Source of the DNA: Macrothele yani
Lineage: Eukaryota; Arthropoda; Arachnida; Araneae; Macrothelidae
Direction: 5' to 3'
Assembly: GCA_039090855.1 (NCBI GenBank)
Contig: CM076991.1
Coordinates: 103,738,021-103,802,020, forward strand
DNA: 64,000 bases
The notes under the pieces are model-generated. The model was not told the DNA's origin. It saw only the letters and a program-made list of their open reading frames with translations, and ran no database searches. Below, piece by piece: positions 1 to 8,567 of the stretch (the first letter of the stretch is position 1; the number at the start of each line of letters is the position of its first letter). The translations under genes and the position numbers were made by a program.

Positions 1-717
1 ATTTCTTCTGATTACGAGCACTTATTTGTTAACCGATCTTGTCTTTTACTATCTACACGCTCAGACAGATAATTTCTCTTTCGACCAAAAAAAAAAAAAA
101 AAGAAATTAAAATTTTCTAATGAAAATTTCCCTTTACCCAACTGAAATCACCAAAGTATAGAAGGCAAGAAACAAAGTGGAACCTCAGTTATACGTTTTT
201 CTAGCGGATGGCATAAAAAAAACGTATAAATATAAGAAACGTATAAGAAATTTCAAAAAATTCAAATTTTGTTGTACAATTTTGAATGCCTCCGAAAAGA
301 AAAACAAAACTCTTCACGCTATTTTATGATGTAAGATAACTAGAGATTACTTTCCCAGATGGGATTCGATCCGAAGTCGTTTGTTGGGTCAACAGAAACC
401 GCATGTCTTATCACTGAGCCTGAAAGACACAGAAACTCCTGTCACTTTCAAGGTAGAAGTCTAATTGCGCGATGATGAAATGCTTTTTGCCATTAGTGCG
501 GGTGAATTGTTCATTTTATTTTCTGTTGAAACGTATTACTTTTTCGAATAGTTTTTCAATAACTAAAATATTTTTTGTAGGAGGACTTATCACAAATTCT
601 TACGTCACAGACGTTAATTTGGATACGGATATGTATGAAATAGTTCAACTACAGGCATTGCATAATTCTATTTCATTTAATTCAGAAAACAACGTTTATT
701 AATACAATTTTCACAAT
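1..717. other. AT-rich intergenic DNA with possible pogo-like end and a tRNA-like SINE head
   Basis: No gene is recognisable. Around 174-200 the sequence GTGGAACCTCAGTTATACG resembles the terminal repeat of pogo/Tigger-type elements, followed by short repeats of AACGTATAA; no matching right end was found. At about 360-425, read on the minus strand, there is a weak A-box-like stretch (GGCTCAGTGATAAGAC) and a B-box-like stretch (GGATCGAATCCC), so a tRNA-derived SINE head is possible. Both assignments are weak. Confidence 0.3.
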
Positions 718-1000
718 ATCATCATCATCATCATTGTCAACCACTATCAATTCACTGCTGGACGAAGGTCTCCCCAAGTTTCTTCCACAATGGTCTGTCT
801 TGTGCCAGTCTCCTCCATGTTTACTCCCACATACTTTCGAATTTCATCCACCTATCTCACATGTGGTCTTCTGGGTCTTTTCCTATCATTTGGAATAAAG
901 TCTACTATAGTTTCGTTGAAAGTTATGGTTCAGCTTCGTCAGGACTCAGCGTCTTCATTTCTTGTTTCTGACGATGTTACCAGTTTCACGTGTTAAACGT
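718..1000 (-). mobile_element. RTE-type LINE, 5'-truncated 3' end (copy R1)
   Basis: The segment opens with an ATCATC repeat at 719-735, the reverse complement of the ATG-repeat tail that ends RTE-clade LINEs. It then matches, on the minus strand, the terminal coding and 3' region seen in copies R3 (from 35705) and R4 (from 48472), including the stretches for TGCTGGACGAAGGTCTCCCC and CACATGTGGTCTTCTGGG. Only the last few hundred bases of the element are present, as expected for a 5'-truncated retroposed copy. The inner boundary near 1000 is approximate. Confidence 0.75.
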
Positions 1001-1070
1001 CTCGTTAAAAATAGAGAGTTAACAAATGCAGATCATCAGATTGCAGATTGATGAGTGCTTTCCATGCGCT

Positions 1071-1480
1071 TCATAGGTATGGAGATGAAGATAAATCATT
1101 TACCAGGATATTAGGGTTTTGAAATATATGAAAGGTTTGTAAAAAGTCTAGGTAAAATATTGATTTAGGTCTATCTAACAGTTTGGCGCCATTAAACAGA
1201 AATTTGTGGTTATTTTCCCAACGGTGCTGTGCTATGGAAGATTTTTCGATTTCACACTTTTTAATATATGATTGGTGTTCTTTTAATCTGAATTTAAGCG
1301 ATCTCCGTGTCTGACCTATGCATAAAAGACTACATGGACACTGGATGCGATAGATTCCCCAAGAAATTATGTCAGGAATTAGGTCCTTTTTTGCAGCGTA
1401 AATCATCTTAGATACAGGAATGAAGATAACTTTGAAATCTGATATGCCTTAAAGGTTTTTGAAATTTGAAAACAAATTTT
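1071..1480 (-). pseudogene. Penelope-like element, GIY-YIG endonuclease remnant
   Basis: An open stretch of 111 codons on the minus strand encodes WGIYRIQCPCSLLCIGQTRR followed by SLKFRLKEH, which matches the GIY-YIG nuclease that follows the RT domain in many Penelope-like elements (GIY..C.C...YIGQT.R..R..EH). Upstream codons to about 1480 (GISDFKVIFIPVSKMIYAAK) resemble the linker before the nuclease. The RT domain is absent, so this is a truncated, inactive copy. The GIY-YIG family call is firm; the PLE subfamily is not determined. Confidence 0.75.
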
Positions 1481-1580
1481 AGGGATGAATGGAAGAACCG
1501 CCAAGTTTCGTTAAGAATTTGGAGAGATCGGGGTCAAGGTGGATTTATACTGAGGTTTAACAACGAGATTATACTGAGGT

Positions 1581-1890
1581 TCAGATCATGTGTAGAGGAT
1601 TTTAGGAAGTGAGTTTCTGACACCAGGTCTTAAACAACCCTTAGAAATAGGAAGTTAGGAGATTTGGGCTAGAGTGCCCGATAGGAAAGATTCACGGATG
1701 CGAGGTAGAAAGGAGGAAGAAGACGCCCTTATTTATTACCGGGGGGGGGGATTAGTACCCGGGGTCCCACGGCTTAACGTACCCATCCAACACAAGGCGG
1801 ATATTTAGCGTTCGTACATGGCTGGGATCAAACCTGAGGTTATCTCCGTGGCAGTCACGAACGTTGACCACTAGGCCACCCGCGGCGCCC
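1581..1890 (-). mobile_element. tRNA-derived SINE, family A (copy 1)
   Basis: A SINE of about 310 bp on the minus strand. Its tRNA-like head lies at the high-coordinate end: the B box appears as the complement of GGTTTGATCCCAGC, and the complement of TGGCCTAGTGGTCAACGTTC gives the A-box region. The body matches copies at 13566 and 57702, including the segment read as GGGCACTCTAGCCCAAATCTCC. It is flanked by a perfect 13-bp direct repeat, ATTATACTGAGGT, at 1568-1580 and 1891-1903, a target-site duplication, although the target is itself locally repetitive. Confidence 0.85.
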
Positions 1891-1989
1891 ATTATACTGA
1901 GGTATGACAACGAGGTTGTATTTATTCTGAGGTTTAACAATGAGAAGGTGGATTTATACTGAAATTTAACATACGATTGACTTGCATAG

Positions 1990-2124
1990 TGTGACGTACT
2001 ACAGAGGTGAAGAACGTGTCCGCAGGGACACATTCCGCTGGTGTAGCTTAGTCGGTCAGAGTAACTTCCTTTGGAGCGAGGAGAAGCGGTTTCGATAGCG
2101 TCACTTATAAATTTGTGAATTTCA
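1990..2124 (+). repeat. T2a 5' LTR
   Basis: This 135-bp direct repeat starts TG and ends CA. It aligns over its length with 2261-2408, apart from a gap of about 13 bases near 2030 and scattered substitutions. The two repeats have therefore diverged and the insertion is old. Confidence 0.65.
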
Positions 2125-2127
2125 AAT

Positions 2128-2140
2128 TGGCCCCCAACGT
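2128..2140 (+). promoter_or_regulatory. T2a primer binding site (Lys-tRNA type)
   Basis: TGGCCCCCAACGT lies three bases after the 5' LTR and differs at one base from the PBS TGGCGCCCAACGT, complementary to the 3' end of Lys-tRNA. The position and sequence are seen directly; the primer tRNA identity is inferred. Confidence 0.6.
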
Positions 2141-2260
2141 AAAAATGGATCTACTGGCCGTCGGGTTCTTCGAAAAATGTGTGATGTTTGTTCCATACAT
2201 CGTCTGGAATTAATGAAAAATTCTTTATTCGCTTCAAAAGAAAAAAAAAGAGGGAGATGA

Positions 2261-2408
2261 TATGATGTACTAAAGAGGTGAAGCACGTGCCAAGACGACA
2301 AATCAGCAGCGAGACATTCCGTCGGTGTAGCTTATTCAGTTAGAGCGACTCACTCCGGAATGAAGAGACGCGGGTTCGATCCCGTTACCGACAAAGTTGT
2401 GAATTTCA
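2261..2408 (+). repeat. T2a 3' LTR
   Basis: This 148-bp direct repeat of 1990-2124 follows a purine-rich tract (2241-2260). Its first dinucleotide is TA instead of TG, a likely point mutation. Confidence 0.65.
2321..2392 (+). other. tRNA-like sequence inside T2a 3' LTR
   Basis: These 72 nt can adopt much of a tRNA fold. GTCGGTG at the start pairs with TACCGAC at the end (7 bp, one G-U). The T arm is GCGGG, loop TTCGATC, CCGT-type pairing, with the B box GGTTCGATCCC. The A-box region GTAGCTTATTCAGTTAGAGC is present. The anticodon arm is imperfect, so this is more likely a retained pol III promoter module than a working tRNA gene. Confidence 0.6.
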
Positions 2409-2633
2409 CAATCTCGCTTAGGTCACATGCTCCCTAATCATTTTGAGAAGGGTAGAAGAATAAATTAATGAGTGTATAAAATTTGAAGGGCATTCAAAAG
2501 AACAGTACAATTTTCAAGAGCAAATAACCGTTGTGCCTTAAGAAATAGTATTTGTATTTAATCAATCCATCGTTCCAGTTCTCAGATCAGAGATATAAAT
2601 TTTAACTAGAAAAAGACATACAGACCATCCACC

Positions 2634-2858
2634 TTTTTTTTTTTTTTTGATTTCGGGTTTAACGACCACCGTGAGTACCTCAATGGGCTATAAGCAGTCG
2701 CCCGCCCCTAATTTAAGGCCACTGGTTCAGGGAAGGGAGAGAGCCAGTTCTGTAAGACAAACACTAAATCCATGCCTCACCGGGATTCGAACCCGGACCC
2801 ATCTTGGACGAATGGTCACAAACCAGCGCTTAGACCACTGCGCCACCGGGCGGCCCAT
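2634..2858 (-). mobile_element. tRNA-derived SINE, family B (copy 1)
   Basis: A minus-strand SINE with its A tail seen as the T run at 2634-2649. The tRNA-like head at the high-coordinate end reads, on the minus strand, TGGCGCAGTGGTCTAAGCGC and GGGTTCGAATCCCGG (A and B boxes, leucine/serine-like). The body includes the shared segments GGGCTATAAGCAGTCGCC and TTAACGACCACCGTGAG, also found at 14075, 40252, 48128, 57498 and 58196. Confidence 0.85.
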
Positions 2859-3158
2859 TGACCTTCAAATTGGTTGGACGTTCTTGCAAAGGGACTCACG
2901 ACTTTGAACAACTGCAGTTATATTCTAAATAGCAACGGACAGTAAAAGACTCAGAAGACCATGTGTGAGATGGGTGGATAAATTTGAAAGCATGCTACAG
3001 ACATCGGCAACCCTGCTACTGATTTTATTGCCTGCTGAGAAATGGTTAGTGATGGCATAATTTAATTTTTAAATAAAGGCGGACTAGAGATGTTCAGGTT
3101 AATGATTTCGTCTTTTGGACAATTAGGATACAGTGTGATAAGTACGTTGTTATATTAT
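2859..3158. other. unannotated spacer
   Basis: I see no coding potential, tRNA-like boxes or repeat structure here. Confidence 0.5.
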
Positions 3159-3741
3159 TTAACCCTTTAAACGGCTATTACGAGATAACTCGTGGTTAGC
3201 AAAACGGGTTGATATCAGCTCCAACGAATATATTCGCTGTCTAAGAAGTGGACAGAACGCGGATGGACCGAATTCATTTGGGGTTTGTTCAGTGGTTTCA
3301 ACGCCGCTCTCGAACGAGTGCCCTGAAAGATTAGAATATCAGAAAGCGTTGCTTTTCCCATTTGCTTTGTCAATCAAAGAGGTTATTTAGGGGGTGAATG
3401 ACACTATGATTAATCACCTCTTAAAAGGGGATGTAACAATGATGACGAACTTGACAAAGGGGAAAGATGATGTCCGCATCAGGGTAACTAGCCAATCCTC
3501 AACTGTCTCTTGAGTTATGAAGCAGAGAATAAAGGACTGGTTGTGAGAACTTATCTCTCGCGACTGGCTTTTGGTCGGTACTGCTGAAACAAAGAGCAGA
3601 CGGAATTGTTTGATAAAACACGAACGCTACATGACCATTTTTGTTTGAACAGCGTAGAATATTTGAAGCCATTGCATCCGCAAAATACGACTGATTTTGC
3701 GCAACATTTGATTCTCGTAGAACTGCAGTTTAAGGAGTTAA
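3159..3741. mobile_element. possible piggyBac-like MITE
   Basis: The 583-bp interval is bounded by TTAA at both ends. The left end reads TTAACCCTTTAAACGGC and the reverse complement of the right end reads TTAACTCCTTAAACTGC. Both continue after a short gap into ACGAGA. TTAA target duplication with CCC-starting terminal repeats is the piggyBac superfamily signature. There is no transposase coding, so it would be non-autonomous. The TIR match is imperfect, so this stays tentative. Confidence 0.45.
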
Positions 3742-4206
3742 TAATTCGTTCTTCGCTTAGGAGTTAAAGCACTAAAGTTTTTTCATATGAATCAAAATAT
3801 TATCTCCAACTTCTGTTTTAACACGCACTCTGTAATACCACAGAATCTCAATGAGCGTACTCTGCCAAATATGCTTACCGTAGAACTGCAGTTTAAGGAG
3901 TTGATAATTCGTTCTTCGCTTAGGAGTTAAAGCACTAAAGTTTTTTTCATATGAATCAAAATATTATCTCCAACTTCTGTTTTAACACGTACTCTGTAAT
4001 ACCACAGAATTTCAATGAGCGTACTCTGCCAAATATGCTTACCGTAGAACTGCAGTTTAAGGAGTTGATAATTCGTTCTTCGCTTAGGAGTTAAAGCACT
4101 AAAGTTTTTTTCATATGAATCAAAATATTATCTCCAACGTCTGTTTTAACACGTACTCTGTAATACCACAGAATCTCAATGAGCGTACTCTGCCAAATAT
4201 GCTTGC
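3717..4206. repeat. 163-164 bp tandem repeat, three copies
   Basis: Three successive units start with GTAGAACTGCAGTTTAAGG at 3717, 3880 and 4044 and differ by only a few bases. The unit includes the right terminal repeat of the MITE ending at 3741 plus its flanking DNA, so the amplification involved an element-flank junction. In units 2 and 3 the TTAA is changed to TTGA. Confidence 0.85.
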
Positions 4207-4931
4207 CCTTCTTCTCTTTAGATGTCTCGCCAATGAAAGTTTCAAGGCTCAACAGCACGACCATTTCATAGACAGATGGAAACATGAGAAAAAAAAACAT
4301 GAAATTTATGCTTTAAGAATTTTCGTAAACTTGAGAAACGCATATGCTGCCCTATAAAACACACAACTTCCAGATGAAATTCCTTATGCTTTCAAGGAAT
4401 TTCTATTTCTTTATTCCTTTTTTGTAAGACGAGGAGATTTGAAAAAAGTATGAAGGATAATATTCGGTTGCAGCAAAAGATGGGTTTCATGGTAGCGACG
4501 AGAAGACATTATGGAACTTATTGTTGTGTTCAGTCAATCACAGAAGAGTGACTTTTTGCTTCCTACAAAACATCTTATGTTTTTGCTTCCTACAAAACAT
4601 AAGATATAAAATAGCGAATCAAAGGCAAAGCAAAGTGCATCATAGAGTGTAAAATTATGTAAGACATTTCAAGATTAAAATGGATAGAAAAATGTTGGCT
4701 TTGTGTGAAAGAAATTCTGAATTTAGTCAGGGAAAGCAACCAACAAAAGGAGTTTATTAGGTAATGGAATGATGAAAATGTTTCCTGTTCTTCCTCATCA
4801 AGCATTTAGCCCAAGCTCCCTTCTAAAAATTCCTTTTTTTTTTTTTTTTTTTTTTTGCGTGTATACTTCCATCATTTCTATGGTCATCTTTGCGTTTTGT
4901 TATTTCAACAGCTATTGACTTCTTTTTTTAC
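4207..4931. other. AT-rich spacer without recognisable gene
   Basis: Short open frames only. A small inverted repeat, ATCTTATGTTTT with AAAACATAAGAT, lies at about 4570-4608, and there is a T run at 4838-4855. Nothing here supports a gene. Confidence 0.5.
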
Positions 4932-5209
4932 TTATCCTTTCTTCTTCCATTATGGCTATGTAACTGTTCCATCCCTATTAGGAGTGATATGCTGAATTTA
5001 TAACAACCGATTTTCATGAGTAGCAATATGAATGATGGTGGAAGATAAGTGGGGCAGAACGTGCGACGTTAGCAATAGAAATTAATTGCAGTGCCTATAG
5101 AATTACATATTTTGCCGTTAAATTATATTTTTATAAGTTTGGTTTCAACTGCAGAAAGCACCCATTTTTAGGGATCCCAAGGAATTTTCAAAGTGTAATG
5201 CTTTTCAAG
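4932..5209. repeat. 278-bp direct repeat, intact unit
   Basis: This segment (TTATCCTTTCTTCTTCCATT onward) is homologous to the combined flanks of mariner M1, 5210-5234 plus 8237-8486. Shared stretches include CTGTTCCAT, GTGATATGC, GAGTAGCAA and GAATTAATTGCA. It represents the first unit of an old tandem duplication; the second unit is split by M1. Confidence 0.75.
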
Positions 5210-5419
5210 TTATTCTTTCCTCTTCCATTATACCTACGTAGGGCATTTCAAAAGTTTTTCACATTACCCAGGCGCTGCCCGTAAGATGATGCAATCGATC
5301 CAATCATTGCGCCAGTTAGGAGACAGACTTCAGTATACAAAGTTGTGTCTACGTTTGCTGGCTAATTTGTTCCTGTTTCGAAAGATTCTGCCTAGAAATA
5401 GAGGAAGAAAGTGATTCAG

Positions 5420-6960
5420 GTCAGATCGAGCAGCTATCCTACATTGAAATTGAAACAACTTTGCGAGGAAAATCCCCTACGGAAATTCATAAAGCTTAGT
5501 GTGAAGTTTGTGGGGTTAGTGTAGTGGATCATAGAAATTCATAAAGCTTTGTGTGAAGTTTGTGGGGTTAGTGTAGTGGATCATATAAATTCATAAAGCT
5601 TTGTGTGAAGTTTGTGGGGTTAGTGTAGTGGATCATATAAATTCATAAAGCTTTGTGTGAAGTTTGTGGGGTTAGTGTAGTGGATCATATAAATTCAAAA
5701 AGCTTTGTGTGAAGTTTGTGGGGTTAGTGTAGTGGATCATATAAATTCATAAAGCTTTGTGTGAAGTTTGTGGGGTTAGTGTAGTGGATCATATAAATTC
5801 ATAAAGCTTTGTGTGAAGTTTGTGCGGTTAGTGTAGTGGTTCATAGAAATTCATAAAGCTTTGTGTGAAGTTTGTGGGGTTAGTGTAGTGGATCATGGAA
5901 ATTCATAAAGCTTTGTGTGAATTTTGTGGGGTTAGTGTAGTGGATCATAGAAATTCATAAAGCTTTGTGTGAAGTTTGTGGGGTTAGTGCAGCGGGTCGT
6001 AGCACAGTGTCACTGTGTGCTTCTCGTTTCCTGCAAGGTTGGGAAAGCAGCGAAAACGACCCGAGAAGCGGCCGGCGATCAGATTCAACGGATGGAACTT
6101 CTGTGTTTATCGTCAACTGCATTTTGGAAGAAGATCGACGGAAAACAAGGGAAGAGATTGCATATGAAGCAAACATATCTACTGATTCGGTACTCAAAAT
6201 CCTAACTGGAAAAATTAGAGAAAATAAAAGTGGCTGTCAAATAGGTTCCGCATAATCTGAGTGAAGAGCTGCAAGTAGTTAACAAAGGGATCGCAGAATA
6301 CTACTTCAGCGGTACGAGACAGAAGGCGAGCAGTTTTTGGACAGAATTGTTGGTTAGAGGAAACCTGGATACGAGATTTTGAACCAGAACTGAAATCTTA
6401 GTCCGCTCAGAGGAAACATTCAGAATCACCTCGTCAGGAAAAATTCCGTCGCCAACAATCGAAGGTTAAGGTGATGATGATTCTGGCCTATGACAAGGTT
6501 GGGGTGCTAGAAACAGGCAGAGTGCCCGAGAGGACCATTGTAAGAGAGGAATACTACAAGAGGTTTGTTTTGCGCCCAAGAATTCGCCGAAGAAAGCTCA
6601 ACATGCTCGAAGCTCGTGTCATCAGTTTGCACAGCAACGCAAAGCCGCGTGTTGCCTACAAAGTAAGAGACATTCTGGAAAGGTATGGATGAGAATTGCT
6701 TTTCCAAGCGCCATACAGTCCTGACATGAGTCCACCAGAATATGACTCTTTCCCCAAACCGAAGAAGCCACTCCACGGGAAATGATTCAGTACGATACAA
6801 GATGTTTCTGATGAGGTGACCAGTGTAACCGACGCATGAACAATGGACGTGTCCTGAGTGGAAAACAAGACTTGCCCAAACGTTGGGCCGCTGTCATAAA
6901 GAAACATGGAAATTACTTCGAAGGCCTGTAAAGGTATGTTGTGGTGACCCGAGTAAACCA
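5420..6960 (+). pseudogene. mariner transposase (M1), degenerate
   Basis: Recognisable in pieces on the plus strand. The N-terminal HTH part is IEQLSYIEIETTLRGKSPTE then HKALCEVCGVS, interrupted by the 52-bp array. It continues at 5965 with FLQGWESSENDPRSGR and ILEEDRRKTREEIAYEAN, and later with VISLHSNAKPRVAYKVRDIL and APYSPDMSPPEYDSF. A frameshift disrupts the first catalytic Asp region (before 6390). In the second motif HDNA has become HSNA, and in the third the Asp of PxDY is Glu. The enzyme would normally cut and paste its own element through TA sites; this copy cannot be functional. Confidence 0.85.
5483..6002 (+). repeat. 52-bp tandem array (10 copies) inside M1 transposase
   Basis: Units start AAATTCATAAAGCTTTGTGTG at 5483, 5535, 5587, 5639 and so on to 5951, spaced 52 bp. 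Each unit encodes the EIHKALCEVCGVS-VDH segment of the transposase. Because 52 is not a multiple of 3, the array destroys the reading frame. Units are very similar, so expansion is recent compared with decay of the element. Confidence 0.95.
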
Positions 6961-7397
6961 GTGCCTCAATAATGGAGGTGTCCTGACTGGAATAAAGGAC
7001 TAGCCCAAACGTTGGGCCGCTGTCATAAAGAAACATGGAGATTACTTCGAAAGCATGTAAAGGTATGTTGAGGTGATCCGAGTAATCCCACGCCTCAACA
7101 ATGGAGGTATCCTGACTGGAATACAAGACTTGCACAAACGTTGATCCGCTGTCATAAAGAAACATGGAGATTACTTCGAAGGCCTGTAAAGGTATGTTGA
7201 GGTTACTCGAGTAATCCCACGCCTCAACAATGGATGTGCCCTGACTGGAACACAAGACTTGCCCAAACGTTGATCCGCTGTCATAAAGAAACATGGAGAT
7301 TAATTCGAAGGATTGTAAAGGTATGTTGGGGTGACCCGAGTAATCCGACGCCTCAACAATGGAGGTGTCCTGACTGGAATACAAGACTTTCCCAAAC
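6823..7397 (+). repeat. 129-bp tandem array from the 3' end of M1 transposase
   Basis: The motif GTCCTGA or a variant recurs at 6851, 6980, 7109, 7238 and 7367, exactly 129 bp apart. A further unit lies after the inserted T1a, at about 7988-8170. The unit encodes the C-terminal 43 residues of the transposase (NNGGVLTGIQDLPKRWAAVI then KKHGDYFEGL). Since 129 is 43 codons, the frame is preserved between units. The long minus-strand reading frame across this array is a by-product. Confidence 0.92.
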
Positions 7398-7401
7398 GTT
7401 G

Positions 7402-7564
7402 TGCGACGTACCTGCCAGCAGGACGCACACGACATACAGGCAAATAGGAATCAGAATGAACGTCTGCGTAGCTCAGTTGGTAGAGTGACTTGTTCCGGAA
7501 TGAGCGGACTCGGGTTCGAATCCCGGCGTAGACCAAAAATGACGGAGAAATTTACTTCGTTATA
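7402..7564 (+). repeat. T1a 5' LTR
   Basis: 163 bp, beginning TGCGACGTACCTGCC and ending CTTCGTTATA; nearly identical to 7821-7983. Confidence 0.85.
7462..7534 (+). other. tRNA-like sequence inside T1a 5' LTR
   Basis: GTCTGCG at the start pairs with CGTAGAC at the end over 7 bp (one G-U). The D arm is GCTC/GAGT around the A box TAGCTCAGTTGGTAGAG. The T arm is TCGGG, loop TTCGAAT, CCCGG, containing the B box GGTTCGAATCC. A CTTGT/ATGAG anticodon stem leaves a 6-nt loop rather than 7, so it is tRNA-like and not a confident tRNA gene. Confidence 0.7.
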
Positions 7565-7565
7565 A

Positions 7566-7577
7566 TGGCGCCCGAAC
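7566..7577 (+). promoter_or_regulatory. T1a primer binding site (Lys-tRNA type)
   Basis: TGGCGCCCGAAC is complementary to the 3' terminal 12 nt of the Lys-tRNA used by many LTR elements. It is one base from the end of the 5' LTR, the expected position. Confidence 0.8.
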
Positions 7578-7820
7578 TATCCGGGTGACCCGACCGTTCA
7601 AAATCTCGCATTGGTGTGATGTTATTTCCACACCGCGAGATAGGATAAAGCAGAGAATCCCTTCTCCAGCGCTTCGAAAAATAAATGTGTGTGACATTGC
7701 ATTCCACACACCAGATTGACTGGGAGTTCTCAAGTGCACGTTCTACAGTGGATGGCTGCCTGCAACGATTCATGGTCACGGCTGACCCGTTGGCCATGCC
7801 CCGGCCCTCTTTCGGGGGGA

Positions 7821-7983
7821 TGTAACGTACCTGCCAGCAGGACGCACACGACATAAAGGCAAATAGGAATCAGAATGAACGTCTGCGTAGCTCAGTTGGT
7901 AGAGCGACTTGTTCCGGAATAAGCGGACTCGGGTTCGAATCCCGGCGTAGGCCAAAAATGACGGAGAAATTTACTTCGTTATA
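7821..7983 (+). repeat. T1a 3' LTR
   Basis: 163 bp, matching 7402-7564 in length and nearly in sequence (start TGTAAC against TGCGAC). It includes a second tRNA-like sequence at 7881-7953 in which the D stem is perfect (GCTC/GAGC). High LTR identity implies a fairly recent insertion. Confidence 0.85.
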
Positions 7984-8236
7984 GTTGGGCAGCTGTCATA
8001 GAGAAACATGGAGATTACTTCGAAAGCCTGTAAAGGTATGTTGAGGTGACCTGAGTAATCCGACGCCTCAACAATGGAGGTGTCTAGACTGGAATACAAG
8101 ACTTGCCCAAACGTTGGGCCGCTGTCATAAAGAAACGTGGATATTATTTCGAAGGCCTGTAAAGGTATGTTGTGAAATAAATTCGTTTTTTAAGAGATAA
8201 CCCACAGTGTGCAAAACTTTTGAAATGACCCTCATA

Positions 8237-8486
8237 TGTGACTGTTCCATTGCAGAGAGGGGTGATATGCCGAATTGATAGCAGACTGTTTGCACGAGTA
8301 GCAACATGAATCATGGAGGTGGAAGATGAGTGTGACAGAACAGACGGCAATAGGAATTAATTGCATTTCCTAAATAATTACACGTTTTGTTTTTAACTGA
8401 AACTTTTCTTAAGTTTAGTTTCAGCTGTAGACAAGGCTCTATTTTCAGGGAGTCGAAGAAATTTCCAAAGTGCATTGTGTCGAACA
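8237..8486. repeat. 278-bp direct repeat, second unit, right part
   Basis: Homologous to 4958-5209; continues the unit interrupted at 5234 by M1. Confidence 0.75.
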
Positions 8487-8567
8487 TAAACGTAATGCAT
8501 TATGTGATTTCATAAAATGTGAATTCCCCGACTTGCAGGCAGGACCAGGCGTTCCTCATGTTTAAGA

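Larger units (their letters stand above)
1990..2408 (+). mobile_element. TRIM-like LTR element with tRNA-like LTRs (T2a)
   Basis: A 419-bp non-coding element. Two direct repeats beginning TGTGACGTACTA or TATGATGTACTA and both ending TTGTGAATTTCA bracket a 136-bp interior. Three bases after the 5' repeat is TGGCCCCCAACGT, very close to the Lys-tRNA primer binding site TGGCGCCCAACGT. A purine tract (AAAAAAAAAGAGGGAGATGA) directly precedes the second repeat. This is the layout of a terminal-repeat retrotransposon in miniature. The repeats themselves contain tRNA-like sequence with A and B boxes. No clear TSD is visible. A tandem SINE dimer is the main alternative, but it would not explain the PBS and PPT in the right places. 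Confidence 0.65.
7402..7983 (+). mobile_element. TRIM-like LTR element with tRNA-like LTRs (T1a)
   Basis: A 582-bp non-coding element inserted in an M1 129-bp unit, flanked by the 4-bp duplication GTTG at 7398-7401 and 7984-7987. The interrupted target GCCCAAACGTTGGGC can be read across it. Two nearly identical 163-bp direct repeats begin TG and end TA and surround a 256-bp interior. TGGCGCCCGAAC, a standard Lys-type primer binding site, begins one base after the 5' repeat. The purine-rich TTCGGGGGGA immediately precedes the 3' repeat. These are hallmarks of an LTR retrotransposon far too small to code for protein. Each LTR holds a tRNA-like sequence. Mobilisation would need proteins from an autonomous element not seen here. 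Confidence 0.8.
5235..8236 (+). mobile_element. mariner-family DNA transposon M1, expanded and interrupted
   Basis: Terminal repeats flanked by TA: the left end reads GGGCATTTCAAAAGTTTTTC and the right end, complemented, GGGTCATTTCAAAAGTTTTG. The TA at 5235-5236 and 8235-8236 is confirmed by the unoccupied paralogous site in the unit at 4932-5209 (CCATTATGGC-TA-TGTAACTG against CCATTATACC-TA...TA-TGTGACTG). Mariners are usually about 1.3 kb. This copy is 3002 bp because of a 10-fold 52-bp array, a 129-bp array and an inserted TRIM-like element. Confidence 0.9.

Noticed and set aside
6656..7435. 259-codon minus-strand frame
   Set aside because: Antisense shadow of the in-frame 129-bp mariner C-terminal repeats.
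7462..7953. Two genuine tRNA genes
   Set aside because: Acceptor, D and T arms fold, but the anticodon arm leaves a 6-base loop and the sequences sit inside LTR-like direct repeats, so they are better called tRNA-like.
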